Shown piece after piece: positions 1 to 7,925 of a stretch of 34,585 nt of DNA. This stretch comes from Bacteroidales bacterium (GTDB taxonomy: Bacteria; Bacteroidota; Bacteroidia; Bacteroidales; JAIPAH01): assembly GCA_021738485.1 (NCBI GenBank), contig JAIPBX010000021.1, positions 1-34,585 on the forward strand, given 5' to 3'. Made by a program: the position numbers and the translations under genes. Under the pieces are notes generated by a model, which was not told where the DNA came from, made no database searches, and worked only from the letters and a program-made list of their open reading frames with translations. Each line of letters starts with the position of its first letter. The first letter of the stretch is position 1.

Positions 1-306
1 AATAACCAATTCCGTACATTTAATGGGAATTATATTGATTTATTGGCGAAAGACTCAAAAAATAATCATGTAGTGATTGAACTTAAAAAAGGAAATTCTC
101 CACAAAAAGCACTCACACAGCTATTGGATTATATGAATCCAATTAAAGATGAATTTCCGAATCAAAAAATACGTGGGGTATTGCTTTGCCGCAAAATTGA
201 TAAAAGAACCCGTTCAGCATATAACTTTTTATTAAAAAATCTAAAAGACAAAGATTGCATCGAACTAAAAGAATTTAACCTTCATTTTAATTTGGATTCC
301 ATTTGA
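1..306 (+). CDS. NucS-like (DUF91) nuclease-fold protein, 5' end cut by window edge
   Basis: The frame is open from base 1 (reads NNQFRTFNGNYIDLLAKD...), so the gene starts outside the window; a TTG at 43 is inside the domain and is not the start. The visible 101 residues hold the core of a PD-(D/E)xK fold: an Asp in 'YIDLLAKD', then 'VVIELKKG' giving the ExK pair, then the helix 'ALTQLLDYM' and the strand 'RGVLLCRK'. This pattern is that of the C-terminal domain of endonuclease NucS/DUF91 proteins, which cleave branched or mismatched DNA or act in unknown restriction-like roles. Which of these applies cannot be told without the N-terminus. It ends 29 bases before the DUF4160 gene. Confidence 0.65.
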   Translation, partial: NNQFRTFNGNYIDLLAKDSKNNHVVIELKKGNSPQKALTQLLDYMNPIKDEFPNQKIRGVLLCRKIDKRTRSAYNFLLKNLKDKDCIELKEFNLHFNLDSI

Positions 307-335
307 TAAGATTTTATTACCTTTAACAAAAACAA

Positions 336-593
336 ATGCCAGAGATAGCAAGATTTTATGGACTAATAATATACATGAACTTTAAAGACCATTCTCCACC
401 ACATTTTCATGTTTGGTACGGAGAATATAAGGCAATTGTAACAATAAAAGAAGGAATAGTAAAAGGAGAAATGCCAAAGCGTGCTCTAAAGATGATATTT
501 GAATGGTTGGAAATCCATAGGGAAGAGTTACTGATTGATTGGAACTTAGCTCAGAAAGGGAATAAATTAAACAAAATTGAACCATTAAAATAG
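336..593 (+). CDS. DUF4160 domain protein
   Basis: 85 residues, the usual full length of the family. The N-terminal half has the family hallmark 'DHSPPHFHVWYGEYKA' (His-rich HxPPHxHV) right after 'ARFYGLIIYM', and the C-terminal half the helical 'ALKMIFEWLEIHREEL' with the W-x-x-A 'DWNLAQKG' end. Biochemical function is unknown; the family is usually found directly upstream of a DUF2442 gene, as here (6 bases apart), and the pair is often listed among toxin-antitoxin-like modules. Start ATG at 336 fits the domain start. I infer co-transcription with the next gene; a toxin role is only a suggestion from gene pairing. Confidence 0.8.
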   Translation: MPEIARFYGLIIYMNFKDHSPPHFHVWYGEYKAIVTIKEGIVKGEMPKRALKMIFEWLEIHREELLIDWNLAQKGNKLNKIEPLK

Positions 594-599
594 TAGACT

Positions 600-866
600 A
601 TGTTTTTGGAAGTTAAAGAAGCAAAGTACATTAGTGATTATAAAATTCTTATCGTATTTAATAACGAGGTGACAAAAATTGTCGATTTAAAAAATGAGTT
701 GGATGGTGAAATTTTTGAACCCTTAAAAGACAAGCAATATTTTAAACAGTTTTACATCAATTTCAATACCATTGAATGGAAAAACGGAGCGGACTTTGCA
801 CCGGAATTCCTGTATGAAATTGGTGTTGTGGCTGAGAAAGATACAAAACAACATCATAGCGAGTAA
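600..866 (+). CDS. DUF2442 domain protein
   Basis: 88 residues. It shows the DUF2442 layout: 'VKEAKYISDYKILIVFNN' (two strands), 'IVDLKNELDGEIFEPLKD', and the ending 'TIEWKNGADFAPEFLYEIG', where the W-x-N-G-x-D-x-x-P-E motif is the family signature. No enzyme motif is known for this family. It follows the DUF4160 gene by 6 bases, so the two are very probably one transcript. The gene is followed within 17 bases by a repeat (see 883-925), which marks the end of this small module. Confidence 0.8.
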   Translation: MFLEVKEAKYISDYKILIVFNNEVTKIVDLKNELDGEIFEPLKDKQYFKQFYINFNTIEWKNGADFAPEFLYEIGVVAEKDTKQHHSE

Positions 867-882
867 TGCAATGCAAGGGTAA

Positions 883-925
883 AAGTTGCTAAATATCCAT
901 TCTGACAGTCTTTGGACATAGCCCC
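883..925 (+). repeat. Short copy of the 'AAGTTGCTGAATATC' dispersed repeat
   Basis: AAGTTGCTAAATATCC followed 12 bases later by TTTGGACA. The same two blocks, in the same order, occur at 1595-1645 and 20919-21011, and reversed at 1475-1571. The preceding bases AAGGGTAAA are shared with the copy at 1595. Lies 17 bases after a stop codon. Confidence 0.5.
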
Positions 926-1109
926 ATGCAAAACACTGCACAACCTGCCAGCCCTTAGCGTGGGCCTGTGGGAGGATCGGGATGTCAGGTATTTAGTTTA
1001 CCCATGAACATTTGACTATTGCCGCTAAGCGGCTAATAGATACAGTTGGCATGCAAACACGAATTGACTGTTTGCGAATCTTCTTTCGAATCGTAAGTCA
1101 CATCAAGAA

Positions 1110-1199
1110 TTGCCACGAATTCACGAATTTAAGACGAATTGTTTTTATCAAATAATTTTAAACTTTGAGAATCTTCGTGTCTTTGTGCCTTCGTGGCAA
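1110..1199. repeat. 90-bp element with perfect 10-bp terminal inverted repeats
   Basis: Begins TTGCCACGAA (1110-1119) and ends TTCGTGGCAA (1190-1199), a perfect inverted pair. The left 36 bases (1110-1145) recur identically at 24601-24636, and 29 of them recur reversed at 28365-28393. The right part (CTTTGTGCCTTCGTGGC) is the head of the larger repeat copies at 25699 and 32020. No coding capacity. Confidence 0.65.
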
Positions 1200-1320
1200 T
1201 CCTTCAAGAAGGCCATTAAGGTTCCAGGGAATCAAGATTCATTAAGATAGCCGCTAACACATTCGGGAAAGATTAATATTTAAGATTCTATAAGAAATGC
1301 GAAACTTTAGTCATTAATTA
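1158..1320 (+). repeat. Large dispersed repeat, copy A (partly overlapping the 90-bp element)
   Basis: Head: TTTAAACTTTG...TGTCTTTGTGCCTTCGTGGC; middle: AAGAAGGCCATTAAGG; tail: ATTCTATAAGAAATGCGAAA then CTTTAGT. Head, middle and tail appear in the same order at 25699-25908 and 32020-32232. This copy is shorter in the middle, and unlike the other two it does not end at a gene start. Confidence 0.65.
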
Positions 1321-1325
1321 TTCAT

Positions 1326-1418
1326 GCCTGCCCTCGCCGTTCAGACGGGCGTACCTCGCCGTACAGGCGGGCCTGCCCTTGCCGGTCAGGCGGGCCTGCC
1401 CTTGCCGGTCAGGCGGGC
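1326..1418. repeat. GC-rich tandem repeat, 23-bp period, four units
   Basis: The last two units (CCTGCCCTTGCCGGTCAGG then CGGG) are identical; the first two are diverged. Each unit is itself partly palindromic (CCTGCC.../GGTCAGG). The array is far more GC-rich than the AT-rich surroundings. Open frames on both strands run through it, but only as a by-product of the repeat. Confidence 0.7.
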
Positions 1419-1474
1419 ATTCGTGGCTAAAGCTGCGGATTTTAGCCTCAGGTGCACGGAAGCTTACGTTGAAA

Positions 1475-1645
1475 ATAAAATCCCGGAGCCGTCCAAAAAG
1501 AATAAAATTGACGCTGAAGTAAATTGATACGCTACAAATATAAACCAAAACTTAATGATATTCAGCAACTTCCCTTTAGGGAATTTAAGGGTAAAAGTTG
1601 CTGAATATCCTGATGATAGGTTTCTGGACGGCCCCGGGATTCTCG
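1475..1645. repeat. Inverted pair of the 'AAGTTGCTGAATATC' repeat
   Basis: GATATTCAGCAACTT at 1557-1571 and AAGTTGCTGAATATC at 1595-1609 form a perfect 15-bp inverted repeat with a 23-base spacer. Outward from the stem, the left copy (read on the minus strand) matches 20919-21011 along about 95 bases, including GTATCAA and TTTTTGGAC; the right copy is a shortened version with CTGGACGGCC and GGGATT. Sits 65 bases beyond the stop of the minus-strand gene 1709-3205, so it may also end that transcript. Confidence 0.6.
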
Positions 1646-1708
1646 TTGGGGGTTCCTCAAATAAACGCCTCATTTTTTTGTTTGCCGGGAAGGAAACAAC
1701 CTATAAGA

Positions 1709-3205
1709 TTATTTCTTCGCTCCTGTAGGCAATCCTTCATCCTCAGACCTGGAATGGGCTTCGGGATGCAGGTATTTGCCTTTTTCCACGCCTTCTTTAG
1801 GCACTACGGGCTTGATGCGATTTTCTTCTGCCCAGGCATCTTCACGCACGCCGGTCACCTGCCAGCTTACTTTTACGTTGGGCTTATCAGTTTTGATCTT
1901 GAAATGATTTCCTTCAATTTCTTCAGATACGATAGCCTCGGCAAATTCGCCGATAACCGTCAGTTGATAACGGAAATCTCTGTTAAGTGCCTGGAAATAA
2001 TCCGGAAGTTCCACTTTAGCCACGCCGTTGGCGTCAGTGGTTACATTTCCGTTGTAGACATTCATCATGTCGGGGCTTTCCACAAAGCTGTGGTACAGGT
2101 ATTTGTTCTCCGGATCGTTGGGATGGTCGATTTTAAACGAACCACCACCTTTGGAGAGTGTACCGGTCACCTCCACATCACCGGAAAAATAGCCAGCATA
2201 GTTGTTATTGGCATTACCCTGATTATCGGCATACACAGCGATACTGTAGTTGGAGCCGGACTCTCCATGATCTACTCCATAGAGGCCGTAGTTATTATCG
2301 GTACCACCTCCACCTTCTCCGAATAGCCCAATGCTATGCTGGCTGTCATTGGAATAAGAATTGCCAAATACGCCATAGGAGATATCACCTGTATTTCCTT
2401 CGGCATGAGCATATATAGCAGGTGCCAGCATTTGGCTGGAACTATATTGCACACCAAGTTCGGATCCTAATACTCCATCAAAATTTGTTTCATACGAATG
2501 AAGATTTACCATAGTGATGGGAGCGCCGATACCTAGCTGGCCATCGGAATTCAGAGTCACGTCCGTTGTGCCTCCCGCACCTAAAGACACACCTCCATAA
2601 TCATTTATTATGGCGGCCGATCCCGAGCCATTCAATCCTACTCTCAGTCCACTGTTCAATCCTGTGGTATTGTCGGAAATACGCATATATGAAGTACCAC
2701 TTTCGGTATGAAGATGCAGTGGATATTTGGGAGAATCTGTCCCAATTCCCACACTACCTGAATTATAGAAGGCATTTGATCCGTTCAATTGCCATGTAGT
2801 ATTTTCGACTGTCTTCGCATGCAGGGCATAGGGTACACTAACCAGTTGGGTTTTACCCAGGTTTACCATGCCATCACCTACATCCAGTTCAACCTGTAAG
2901 AAATGTATGTCACTTCCCCAGTCAATATTGCCAAAATCACCGGATGTAGTAGTTCCTTTACCTATTTTAAGTGTAAACAATCCTTGATCATTGGTGGTGA
3001 CATTATGCGACTCTTCATAAACAAGCGTGGAGCCTCCTGAACCGCTATAAATACCCATAACGGCTGTCACACTTTGGTTTTGCATAATATTTCCGTCGCC
3101 ATCTCGTGCTACGGCCTGGTAATTAAAAGATTCCGGTGCCTGTGAAAACACAGTTACACCAAGAAACATCATAAATACGGCAGATAGTAATTTTATTTTC
3201 ATCAT
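1709..3205 (-). CDS. Secreted 'SFNYQAVARD' repeat-rich protein
   Basis: 498 residues with a signal peptide (residues 1-22, ending 'VTVFSQ'). The N-terminus 'PESFNYQAVARDGDGNIMQN' followed by an Ig/CNA-like strand-rich part and 'SVPYALHA' is a widespread secreted module of Bacteroidota. Residues about 145-230 have tail-fibre-like motifs ('SVGIGTDSPKYPLHLHTE', 'GQLGIG'), and 240-345 is a Gly/Asn/Ser-rich repeat region probably forming a beta-solenoid. Residues about 350-455 hold another recurring module ('FKIDHPNDPENKYLYHSFVE', 'LNRDFRYQLTVIG'). There is no T9SS sorting domain and no S74 peptidase end. It follows the T9SS gene 3221-3721 after 15 bases, so they form one operon. Function unknown; likely a surface or extracellular structural protein. 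Confidence 0.7.
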   Translation of the reverse strand: MMKIKLLSAVFMMFLGVTVFSQAPESFNYQAVARDGDGNIMQNQSVTAVMGIYSGSGGSTLVYEESHNVTTNDQGLFTLKIGKGTTTSGDFGNIDWGSDIHFLQVELDVGDGMVNLGKTQLVSVPYALHAKTVENTTWQLNGSNAFYNSGSVGIGTDSPKYPLHLHTESGTSYMRISDNTTGLNSGLRVGLNGSGSAAIINDYGGVSLGAGGTTDVTLNSDGQLGIGAPITMVNLHSYETNFDGVLGSELGVQYSSSQMLAPAIYAHAEGNTGDISYGVFGNSYSNDSQHSIGLFGEGGGGTDNNYGLYGVDHGESGSNYSIAVYADNQGNANNNYAGYFSGDVEVTGTLSKGGGSFKIDHPNDPENKYLYHSFVESPDMMNVYNGNVTTDANGVAKVELPDYFQALNRDFRYQLTVIGEFAEAIVSEEIEGNHFKIKTDKPNVKVSWQVTGVREDAWAEENRIKPVVPKEGVEKGKYLHPEAHSRSEDEGLPTGAKK

Positions 3206-3220
3206 AATTCTAATTTTTTG

Positions 3221-3721
3221 TTATTTAATTTTGATAAACTTATAAGACATTTCTTGTTTTGCTTCCTTCGAGTGCAGACGAACAAAGTAAACTCCCTGGG
3301 GATAGTTACTGCAATCAATGGTTACCCGTTTCTCTTCACGAGCCGTTAAAATTTCAGAACTACCGGGCATCACACTACCCATGGGATTAGTTATGTGGAT
3401 ATTCCATTCGGATTGTGTGGATGAACTAAAAGTAATTGTCAGATCATCTGAAACCGGATTAGGATAAAGGTTAAAATCATCCACTAAATTCTGTTCCGGA
3501 ATGGCATTAGGTTTCTCAAAATATTGGTGAAATCCCTGCATGATCATAACATCTCCGGATGAGAGGGTACTCACACTCAGTTCACCAATAGTTTGATCAA
3601 CCTGCAGATTCACCGATGAATAACTGCTGCCACCGGATGCAACTACGTCCCTTTCTATGGAAACTTGTGCTCCTACAAAAAAGGGCATGAGCAATAAGAA
3701 AAATAAAAACCTGTGTTTCAT
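3221..3721 (-). CDS. Small T9SS type A sorting-domain protein
   Basis: 166 residues. Signal peptide 1-18 (ends 'FFVGAQ'), then about 55 residues of a short strand-rich part ('LQVDQTIGELSVSTL', 'IMQGFHQYFEKP') common in small Bacteroidota surface proteins, then the T9SS sorting domain (from 'FNLYPNPVSDDLTITF' to 'GVYFVRLHS...YKFIKIK'). The sorting domain takes it across the outer membrane through the type IX system and is normally cleaved there. It is the first gene of an operon with the long secreted protein downstream; export partner or anchor for that protein is an inference from adjacency. Confidence 0.8.
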   Translation of the reverse strand: MKHRFLFFLLLMPFFVGAQVSIERDVVASGGSSYSSVNLQVDQTIGELSVSTLSSGDVMIMQGFHQYFEKPNAIPEQNLVDDFNLYPNPVSDDLTITFSSSTQSEWNIHITNPMGSVMPGSSEILTAREEKRVTIDCSNYPQGVYFVRLHSKEAKQEMSYKFIKIK

Positions 3722-3820
3722 AAAATCAGTTTTTAAAGGGTTAAAAAATCAAATGACCTGAAAAACATACATGAATGTCTTTCAGCTTATATATAAAAAT
3801 GATGTATAATGATCATGCTA

Positions 3821-3868
3821 CTACATATATACTGATACTAAAAAATTAGTATATAGTTATATATGTAG
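3821..3868. other. AT-rich long hairpin in the gap between cyclase and T9SS operon
   Basis: Arms CTACATATATA (from 3821) and TATATATGTAG (ending 3868), with an inner perfect stem ATACTAA/TTAGTAT closed by AAAA. Both flanking genes are on the minus strand: it lies about 70 bases after the cyclase stop and 100 bases before the next start, so it can be the cyclase terminator or an operator. No T-run follows it clearly. Confidence 0.5.
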
Positions 3869-3940
3869 ATGCGGTGATATAACCAACTATAAACCCGTTT
3901 TGTTCTAAAAACAATTCCGGTTTTTTCAAATTATTTGTTA

Positions 3941-5038
3941 TTAACCTGTTAACAGATAAAGCGTATATAAATCAATACTCTTCTTTTTGCCTTTCAGGCG
4001 GAGGGTATCTACCTGGCGGTAAGAAAGCCTTTCGGGTAGACCTATAAATTTGAGGAGTCCCTTCGAAATAAGGTTATCGACACCATAAAAATTGCATTTT
4101 TCCTGAATTCTAGCCCCGGTATTTAAAACATCGCCGGAAAAAACAACTTCTTTTTTTACGGCACCTATCTCTCCCGCTGTGACTTCCCCATGATTAAACC
4201 CGGCTTTAAACTGAGGAACTACGCCATATTCTTCGTTGTAAAAATCTTTCCTACGGTCAATCCGGGCTTTGATATCGAAAAAACATCTGACAAAACTGGC
4301 ATTTTTCAGCCCTTCTTTGAGTCTCCAGGATACAACCACCTCATCCCCAACATATTGGTAAATCTCACCTTTAGAAAACACAACAGAATCAGCCACATCC
4401 GAAAAGAAATCATTTAAAAAATTAAAATAACGGAGATGGCCCAGTTTTTCGGCTATTGAAGTTGAATCCCGGATATCCAGAAACATAAAAATACGGGTTT
4501 GTTTATGGGGGCGGTGATATCTGCCAAAGACGTATCCCGCCAAACCGCCGGGACCGAATTTGTCGCTAAACTGCAGCAATAGAAATGTAAGTATCATGAC
4601 CATTATCCAAAACAAAAGATCGTAGACGATAGTGGAAGACATGAAAACCTTGTAGGTTGATGCAAAGATATTATTGCCGGCGAAGACATCCGATTCGAGT
4701 TGCAATGTATATATTGCCAGAACGAGGTAAAATATAATTACCAGAAGCAAAAAGTAGAATAAGCTTTTGCTTAGAACGACAATGAAAAAAGCCCTTTTCC
4801 TGAATAGCCGTTTGAGAAAAAACACTTCTATCGTGCCTACAATTAATCCGGCAAATGTAGCAGCGAGCAAGGTGTAAAAAATACTTCTACCCAAGCTAAA
4901 GGTCTGCTCCCCTGAGGTAACCGTTTCAATAAAAGAGTGCATATACCACGTATAAATGACAGCCAGCAATTGCCATGCAATGGTAATGACAATGACCTTA
5001 TTGAACTTAATCCGAAATTTCAGTAATTTATATCTCAT
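3941..5038 (-). CDS. Membrane-bound class III adenylate/guanylate cyclase
   Basis: 365 residues. Four predicted membrane helices in residues 14-155, then a cytoplasmic class III cyclase domain from about 180. Metal-binding Asp residues are D188 ('MFLDIRDST') and D232 ('YQYVGDEVV'); the transition-state Asn/Arg pair is in 'VLNTGARIQ'. These point to an active cyclase making cAMP or cGMP; the base specificity cannot be read safely. The N-terminal membrane part has no recognised sensor domain. It is transcribed alone, with a 409-base gap upstream and a hairpin downstream. Single-gene membrane cyclases of this shape are common in Bacteroidota. No cNMP-binding regulator is seen in the window. Confidence 0.85.
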   Translation of the reverse strand: MRYKLLKFRIKFNKVIVITIAWQLLAVIYTWYMHSFIETVTSGEQTFSLGRSIFYTLLAATFAGLIVGTIEVFFLKRLFRKRAFFIVVLSKSLFYFLLLVIIFYLVLAIYTLQLESDVFAGNNIFASTYKVFMSSTIVYDLLFWIMVMILTFLLLQFSDKFGPGGLAGYVFGRYHRPHKQTRIFMFLDIRDSTSIAEKLGHLRYFNFLNDFFSDVADSVVFSKGEIYQYVGDEVVVSWRLKEGLKNASFVRCFFDIKARIDRRKDFYNEEYGVVPQFKAGFNHGEVTAGEIGAVKKEVVFSGDVLNTGARIQEKCNFYGVDNLISKGLLKFIGLPERLSYRQVDTLRLKGKKKSIDLYTLYLLTG

Positions 5039-5447
5039 AATTTTCGGAAACTAAAATAAGGAATTCCCGAAGTTTACACTACATTAATAAAGCATAAACC
5101 GGAAATAAAAAACAACACGTATAGTCCTATTAATATTAAATCGCCGGATAACAATGCTTTATGTTTCATCCCATCAACCTATATCCCTGAAAAGCAAAAT
5201 TCTATCAATAAATATTAAAACTAAATAAGATTTTCTTTTCATATTACTGAATTTCAGATGTTTTATTTACATTTTCCAAATTATAGATTTACCAAAGAAA
5301 AGATTACTACCATAATTCCAAACAAAAGTAAGCATATGAAATCAGGCAAATAAATTTAGGAGTTAATCCATATCACATCAAGATATAAAATTTTGATGCG
5401 GTGTATTTTATAGATATATTTAAGAAAAACTATAAATACATAAAGTC
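5039..5447. other. Divergent promoter region, AT-rich, with a long inverted repeat
   Basis: No gene seen. It lies between the divergent cyclase and the IgGFc-like T9SS gene, so it must hold both promoters. An inverted repeat has ATAAAGCAT at 5087-5095 and ATGCTTTAT at 5154-5162, with CCGG inside each arm (5099-5102 and 5144-5147). It starts about 50 bases upstream of the cyclase start, so it could be a regulator site or a hairpin in the cyclase leader. Confidence 0.4.
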
Positions 5448-7835
5448 ATGAAAACGAAATTTACTTTATTAATGATTTTGCCGGCTTTCCTTCTTATCTC
5501 CGGCATCAGTTTCGCTCAAACCACTAATCCAAACGTTGCGCTGCAGGTAAACCCAGAACCCAAGGAATTGCCAAAGATTGTACGTTCCGGTTTGGAAAAG
5601 CCTCAAAACTTTATGATTCCAACAGATGGAAAACAAGTAAGTATTGATAATAAAGGTACTGAGTTTTGGATAACGATGCCGCGCAATTTCGATATGTATG
5701 GTACGGCGTTATATCTTGATATAACCAGTGATGTAGCCACAAATGGGACTGTGGAAATCCCGGGATTAATTTTCAGTGAAGAATTTTCTTCCGTCCCAGG
5801 TGAAATCTCCCGTATCACTTTACCTGAATTAGCCATGCTCAGCACCAACGAAACTATAGAAAACAAGGGCATCCATATCACAGCCATGGATGAAGTTACT
5901 GTGTATGGACTAAGCATAAAAGGCTATACCTCCGACTGCTTTTTGGCATTGCCTGTGGATATTCTTTCCACACAATACCTTGTCATGTCGTATCCCAACC
6001 TTACCTGGACATCATCGTTTAATGAAAGCACCTTATCGCAGTTTTCAATTGTCAGTCCTTATGATAATAATCGCATAACCATCACACCTACTACCACCAC
6101 ACTGGGAGGATCGCCGGCAGGAACGCCTATGGAAATAATTCTCAATGAGGGCGAGACATACCAGGTAAGAAGTCAATTGTCGAATGATGCGGATGTCGAT
6201 TTAACCGGCAGCATTATCCAGTCTTCTTTACCTGTGGCGCTTTTAAGTGGAAACAGCTGCGCCAGTATTCCCCAGAATACTGCGGCATGTGATATCATCG
6301 TGGAACAAATTCCACCCGTCTCCACGTGGGGCAATAATTTTGTAACCTATCCCCTGGAGGGAAGGGAGAATGGTGACACATGGCGAATATTATCGTCTCA
6401 AAACAATAATAACATTTACATCGACGGGGAGTTGATAGCCACACTTAACTTTGGAGATTTTTATGAAAACATATTTGAAGAGCCCAAAACAATCAACAGT
6501 GCAAAACCCGTCATAGTAATGCAATTCTCAAATGGCGATGATTATGACCCTGACATAAGCTTAAACGGAGATCCCTTCATGATGCTTATCCCCCCTGAGG
6601 AGCAATTTATGGATAATTATACATTTGCCACACCAAGTTCTGGCTTTATTTATAATTATGTAACAGTCACTATCCCTACAGAAGGAATAGGGTCATTAAT
6701 GATGGATAGCTCCCCGGTAAGCGAGAGTTTGTTCAACCCCATCGGTAATTCGGGTTATTCGGCTGCAGGAATTGAAATAGAAGTTGGTTCTCATACTCTT
6801 TCTAATACCGATAACATTCCATTTGGCATCTATGCATACGGATTCAATAATTATGATTCCTATGGTTACGCGGGTGGGCTATCCTTAGAGTTTATTTATG
6901 AAGGTAGTGCACCGGTTATCACCCGGACTCTTCCTACCATTCAAATTAGCCAGAATAATCATAGTGAGGATGAAGATTTATTAATAGAGGTAAATGTTGA
7001 AGACAACGAAGAACCTTACACTAATTCGGTAATACTTTATTATTCCTCGCCACCGGGGTCGCCCTTTGTAATGGCTGAGATGGATAATAGAGGAGGAGAC
7101 ATATGGAGCTATATAATTTCAAATGAGGACTGTATGACGCCGGGCATAAACTTTTATTTCACTGCAACAGACGGACAACTCACCTCTTCAGCTCCTTCAG
7201 TCAACGCTTTAAGTAATCCTTATTCCGCCTCTATACTGCCCAATGAGCTACCCCTTATTACTCATGACCCAATCTATGACAGCCCTTTTAATACAAATCT
7301 GGAGATAACTGCAGAGATTTCCGATATTACCGATTATATTGATGAAGTGCTGCTTCATTATCGGGTCCATGGAGGAAACCCGGTATTTACAACGGTCGAA
7401 ATGAGTGAAACCGGAAACGGTTCATACCAGGGAACTATACCGGAAAATATAGTAACCGAAAGCGGCACTGATTATTATATAAGTGCCAAAGATAATTTTG
7501 AAATCCAGGCCATTTATCCCGAAGAGGAGGAATATGTCAGAGTAAACCAGGGTGTGGGTATAGAAGAGCAGAAAAGGGAACTTATATCAATTTCATGCTC
7601 GCCAAATCCGGTAAGTTTCCACACAAAACTTGCCGTTACGCTAAAAGAAAGAGCAGTGCTTACGATTGAACTTTATGATGCAAGGGGACAAAAAGTAAGA
7701 ACGCTTTTTGACAGTGAAATGGCTGCAGGGGAGCATCACTATTCGTTTTACAGAGGAAGTCTGAAAAGTGGCACTTTCTTTTTAAAAGCATCTAATGGAA
7801 AGGAACACTTGACTTATAAGCTTATTTTGCTGTAA
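5448..7835 (+). CDS. IgGFc-binding-like T9SS cargo protein
   Basis: 795 residues. Signal peptide 1-23 (ends 'ISFAQ'). After 'DNKGTEFWITMPRN' (about residue 70) comes an IgGFc-binding N-terminal-like domain to about 485: 'GTEFW' start, 'SQLSNDADVDLTGSIIQSS' (the usual 'DLTG..I.s..PvavfsG' strand) and 'LPVALLSGNSC' are typical. Residues about 495-710 hold two Ig/Fn3-like modules ('VNVEDNEEP', 'TAEISDITDYIDEVLLHYRV'). Residues about 718-795 are the T9SS sorting domain ('ISISCSPNPVSFHTKLAVT' to 'GTFFLKAS..LTYKLILL'). Exported to the cell surface or medium; binding to immunoglobulin is only the family name, not a prediction. It ends at a strong terminator. Confidence 0.75.
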   Translation: MKTKFTLLMILPAFLLISGISFAQTTNPNVALQVNPEPKELPKIVRSGLEKPQNFMIPTDGKQVSIDNKGTEFWITMPRNFDMYGTALYLDITSDVATNGTVEIPGLIFSEEFSSVPGEISRITLPELAMLSTNETIENKGIHITAMDEVTVYGLSIKGYTSDCFLALPVDILSTQYLVMSYPNLTWTSSFNESTLSQFSIVSPYDNNRITITPTTTTLGGSPAGTPMEIILNEGETYQVRSQLSNDADVDLTGSIIQSSLPVALLSGNSCASIPQNTAACDIIVEQIPPVSTWGNNFVTYPLEGRENGDTWRILSSQNNNNIYIDGELIATLNFGDFYENIFEEPKTINSAKPVIVMQFSNGDDYDPDISLNGDPFMMLIPPEEQFMDNYTFATPSSGFIYNYVTVTIPTEGIGSLMMDSSPVSESLFNPIGNSGYSAAGIEIEVGSHTLSNTDNIPFGIYAYGFNNYDSYGYAGGLSLEFIYEGSAPVITRTLPTIQISQNNHSEDEDLLIEVNVEDNEEPYTNSVILYYSSPPGSPFVMAEMDNRGGDIWSYIISNEDCMTPGINFYFTATDGQLTSSAPSVNALSNPYSASILPNELPLITHDPIYDSPFNTNLEITAEISDITDYIDEVLLHYRVHGGNPVFTTVEMSETGNGSYQGTIPENIVTESGTDYYISAKDNFEIQAIYPEEEEYVRVNQGVGIEEQKRELISISCSPNPVSFHTKLAVTLKERAVLTIELYDARGQKVRTLFDSEMAAGEHHYSFYRGSLKSGTFFLKASNGKEHLTYKLILL

Positions 7836-7874
7836 AAAATGACTCTTTAATTGACTTAAATTTTAAATGAATAC

Positions 7875-7906
7875 AAAAAAGGCCGGAATTCTACCGGCCT
7901 TTTTTT
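7875..7906. terminator. Bidirectional Rho-independent terminator
   Basis: Stem AAGGCCGG/CCGGCCTT with loop AATTCTA, with an A-run on the left and a T-run (7900-7906) on the right. It sits between the stops of convergent genes 5448-7835 and 7926-10925 and can serve both. Confidence 0.9.
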
Positions 7907-7925
7907 ATACTAAATTCTTCTTTGG

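Larger units (their letters stand above)
867..1708. other. Gene-free, repeat-packed intergenic region
   Basis: About 840 bases between the DUF2442 stop and the stop of the gene on the other strand. I see no credible coding frame: the open frames here run through palindromes and a GC-rich tandem repeat. It holds copies of three dispersed repeat families that recur elsewhere in the window (listed separately) plus small hairpins: GCCGC/GCGGC at 1021-1033, GCAAACA/TGTTTGC at 1053-1059 and 1069-1075, and GGCTAAA/TTTAGCC at 1425-1431 and 1442-1448. Confidence 0.7.

Noticed and set aside
1-866. A three-gene defence island from NucS-like, DUF4160 and DUF2442 genes
   Set aside because: The first gene is cut by the window edge, and the pair has no proven defence role; adjacency alone is not enough.
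1318-1548. Open frames on both strands through the GC-rich array
   Set aside because: They consist mainly of the 23-bp tandem repeat and have no gene signals.
1598-2326. Long open frame on the plus strand (242 residues)
   Set aside because: Lies antisense to the clear secreted-protein gene 1709-3205, which has a signal peptide and known modules; the plus-strand product has none.
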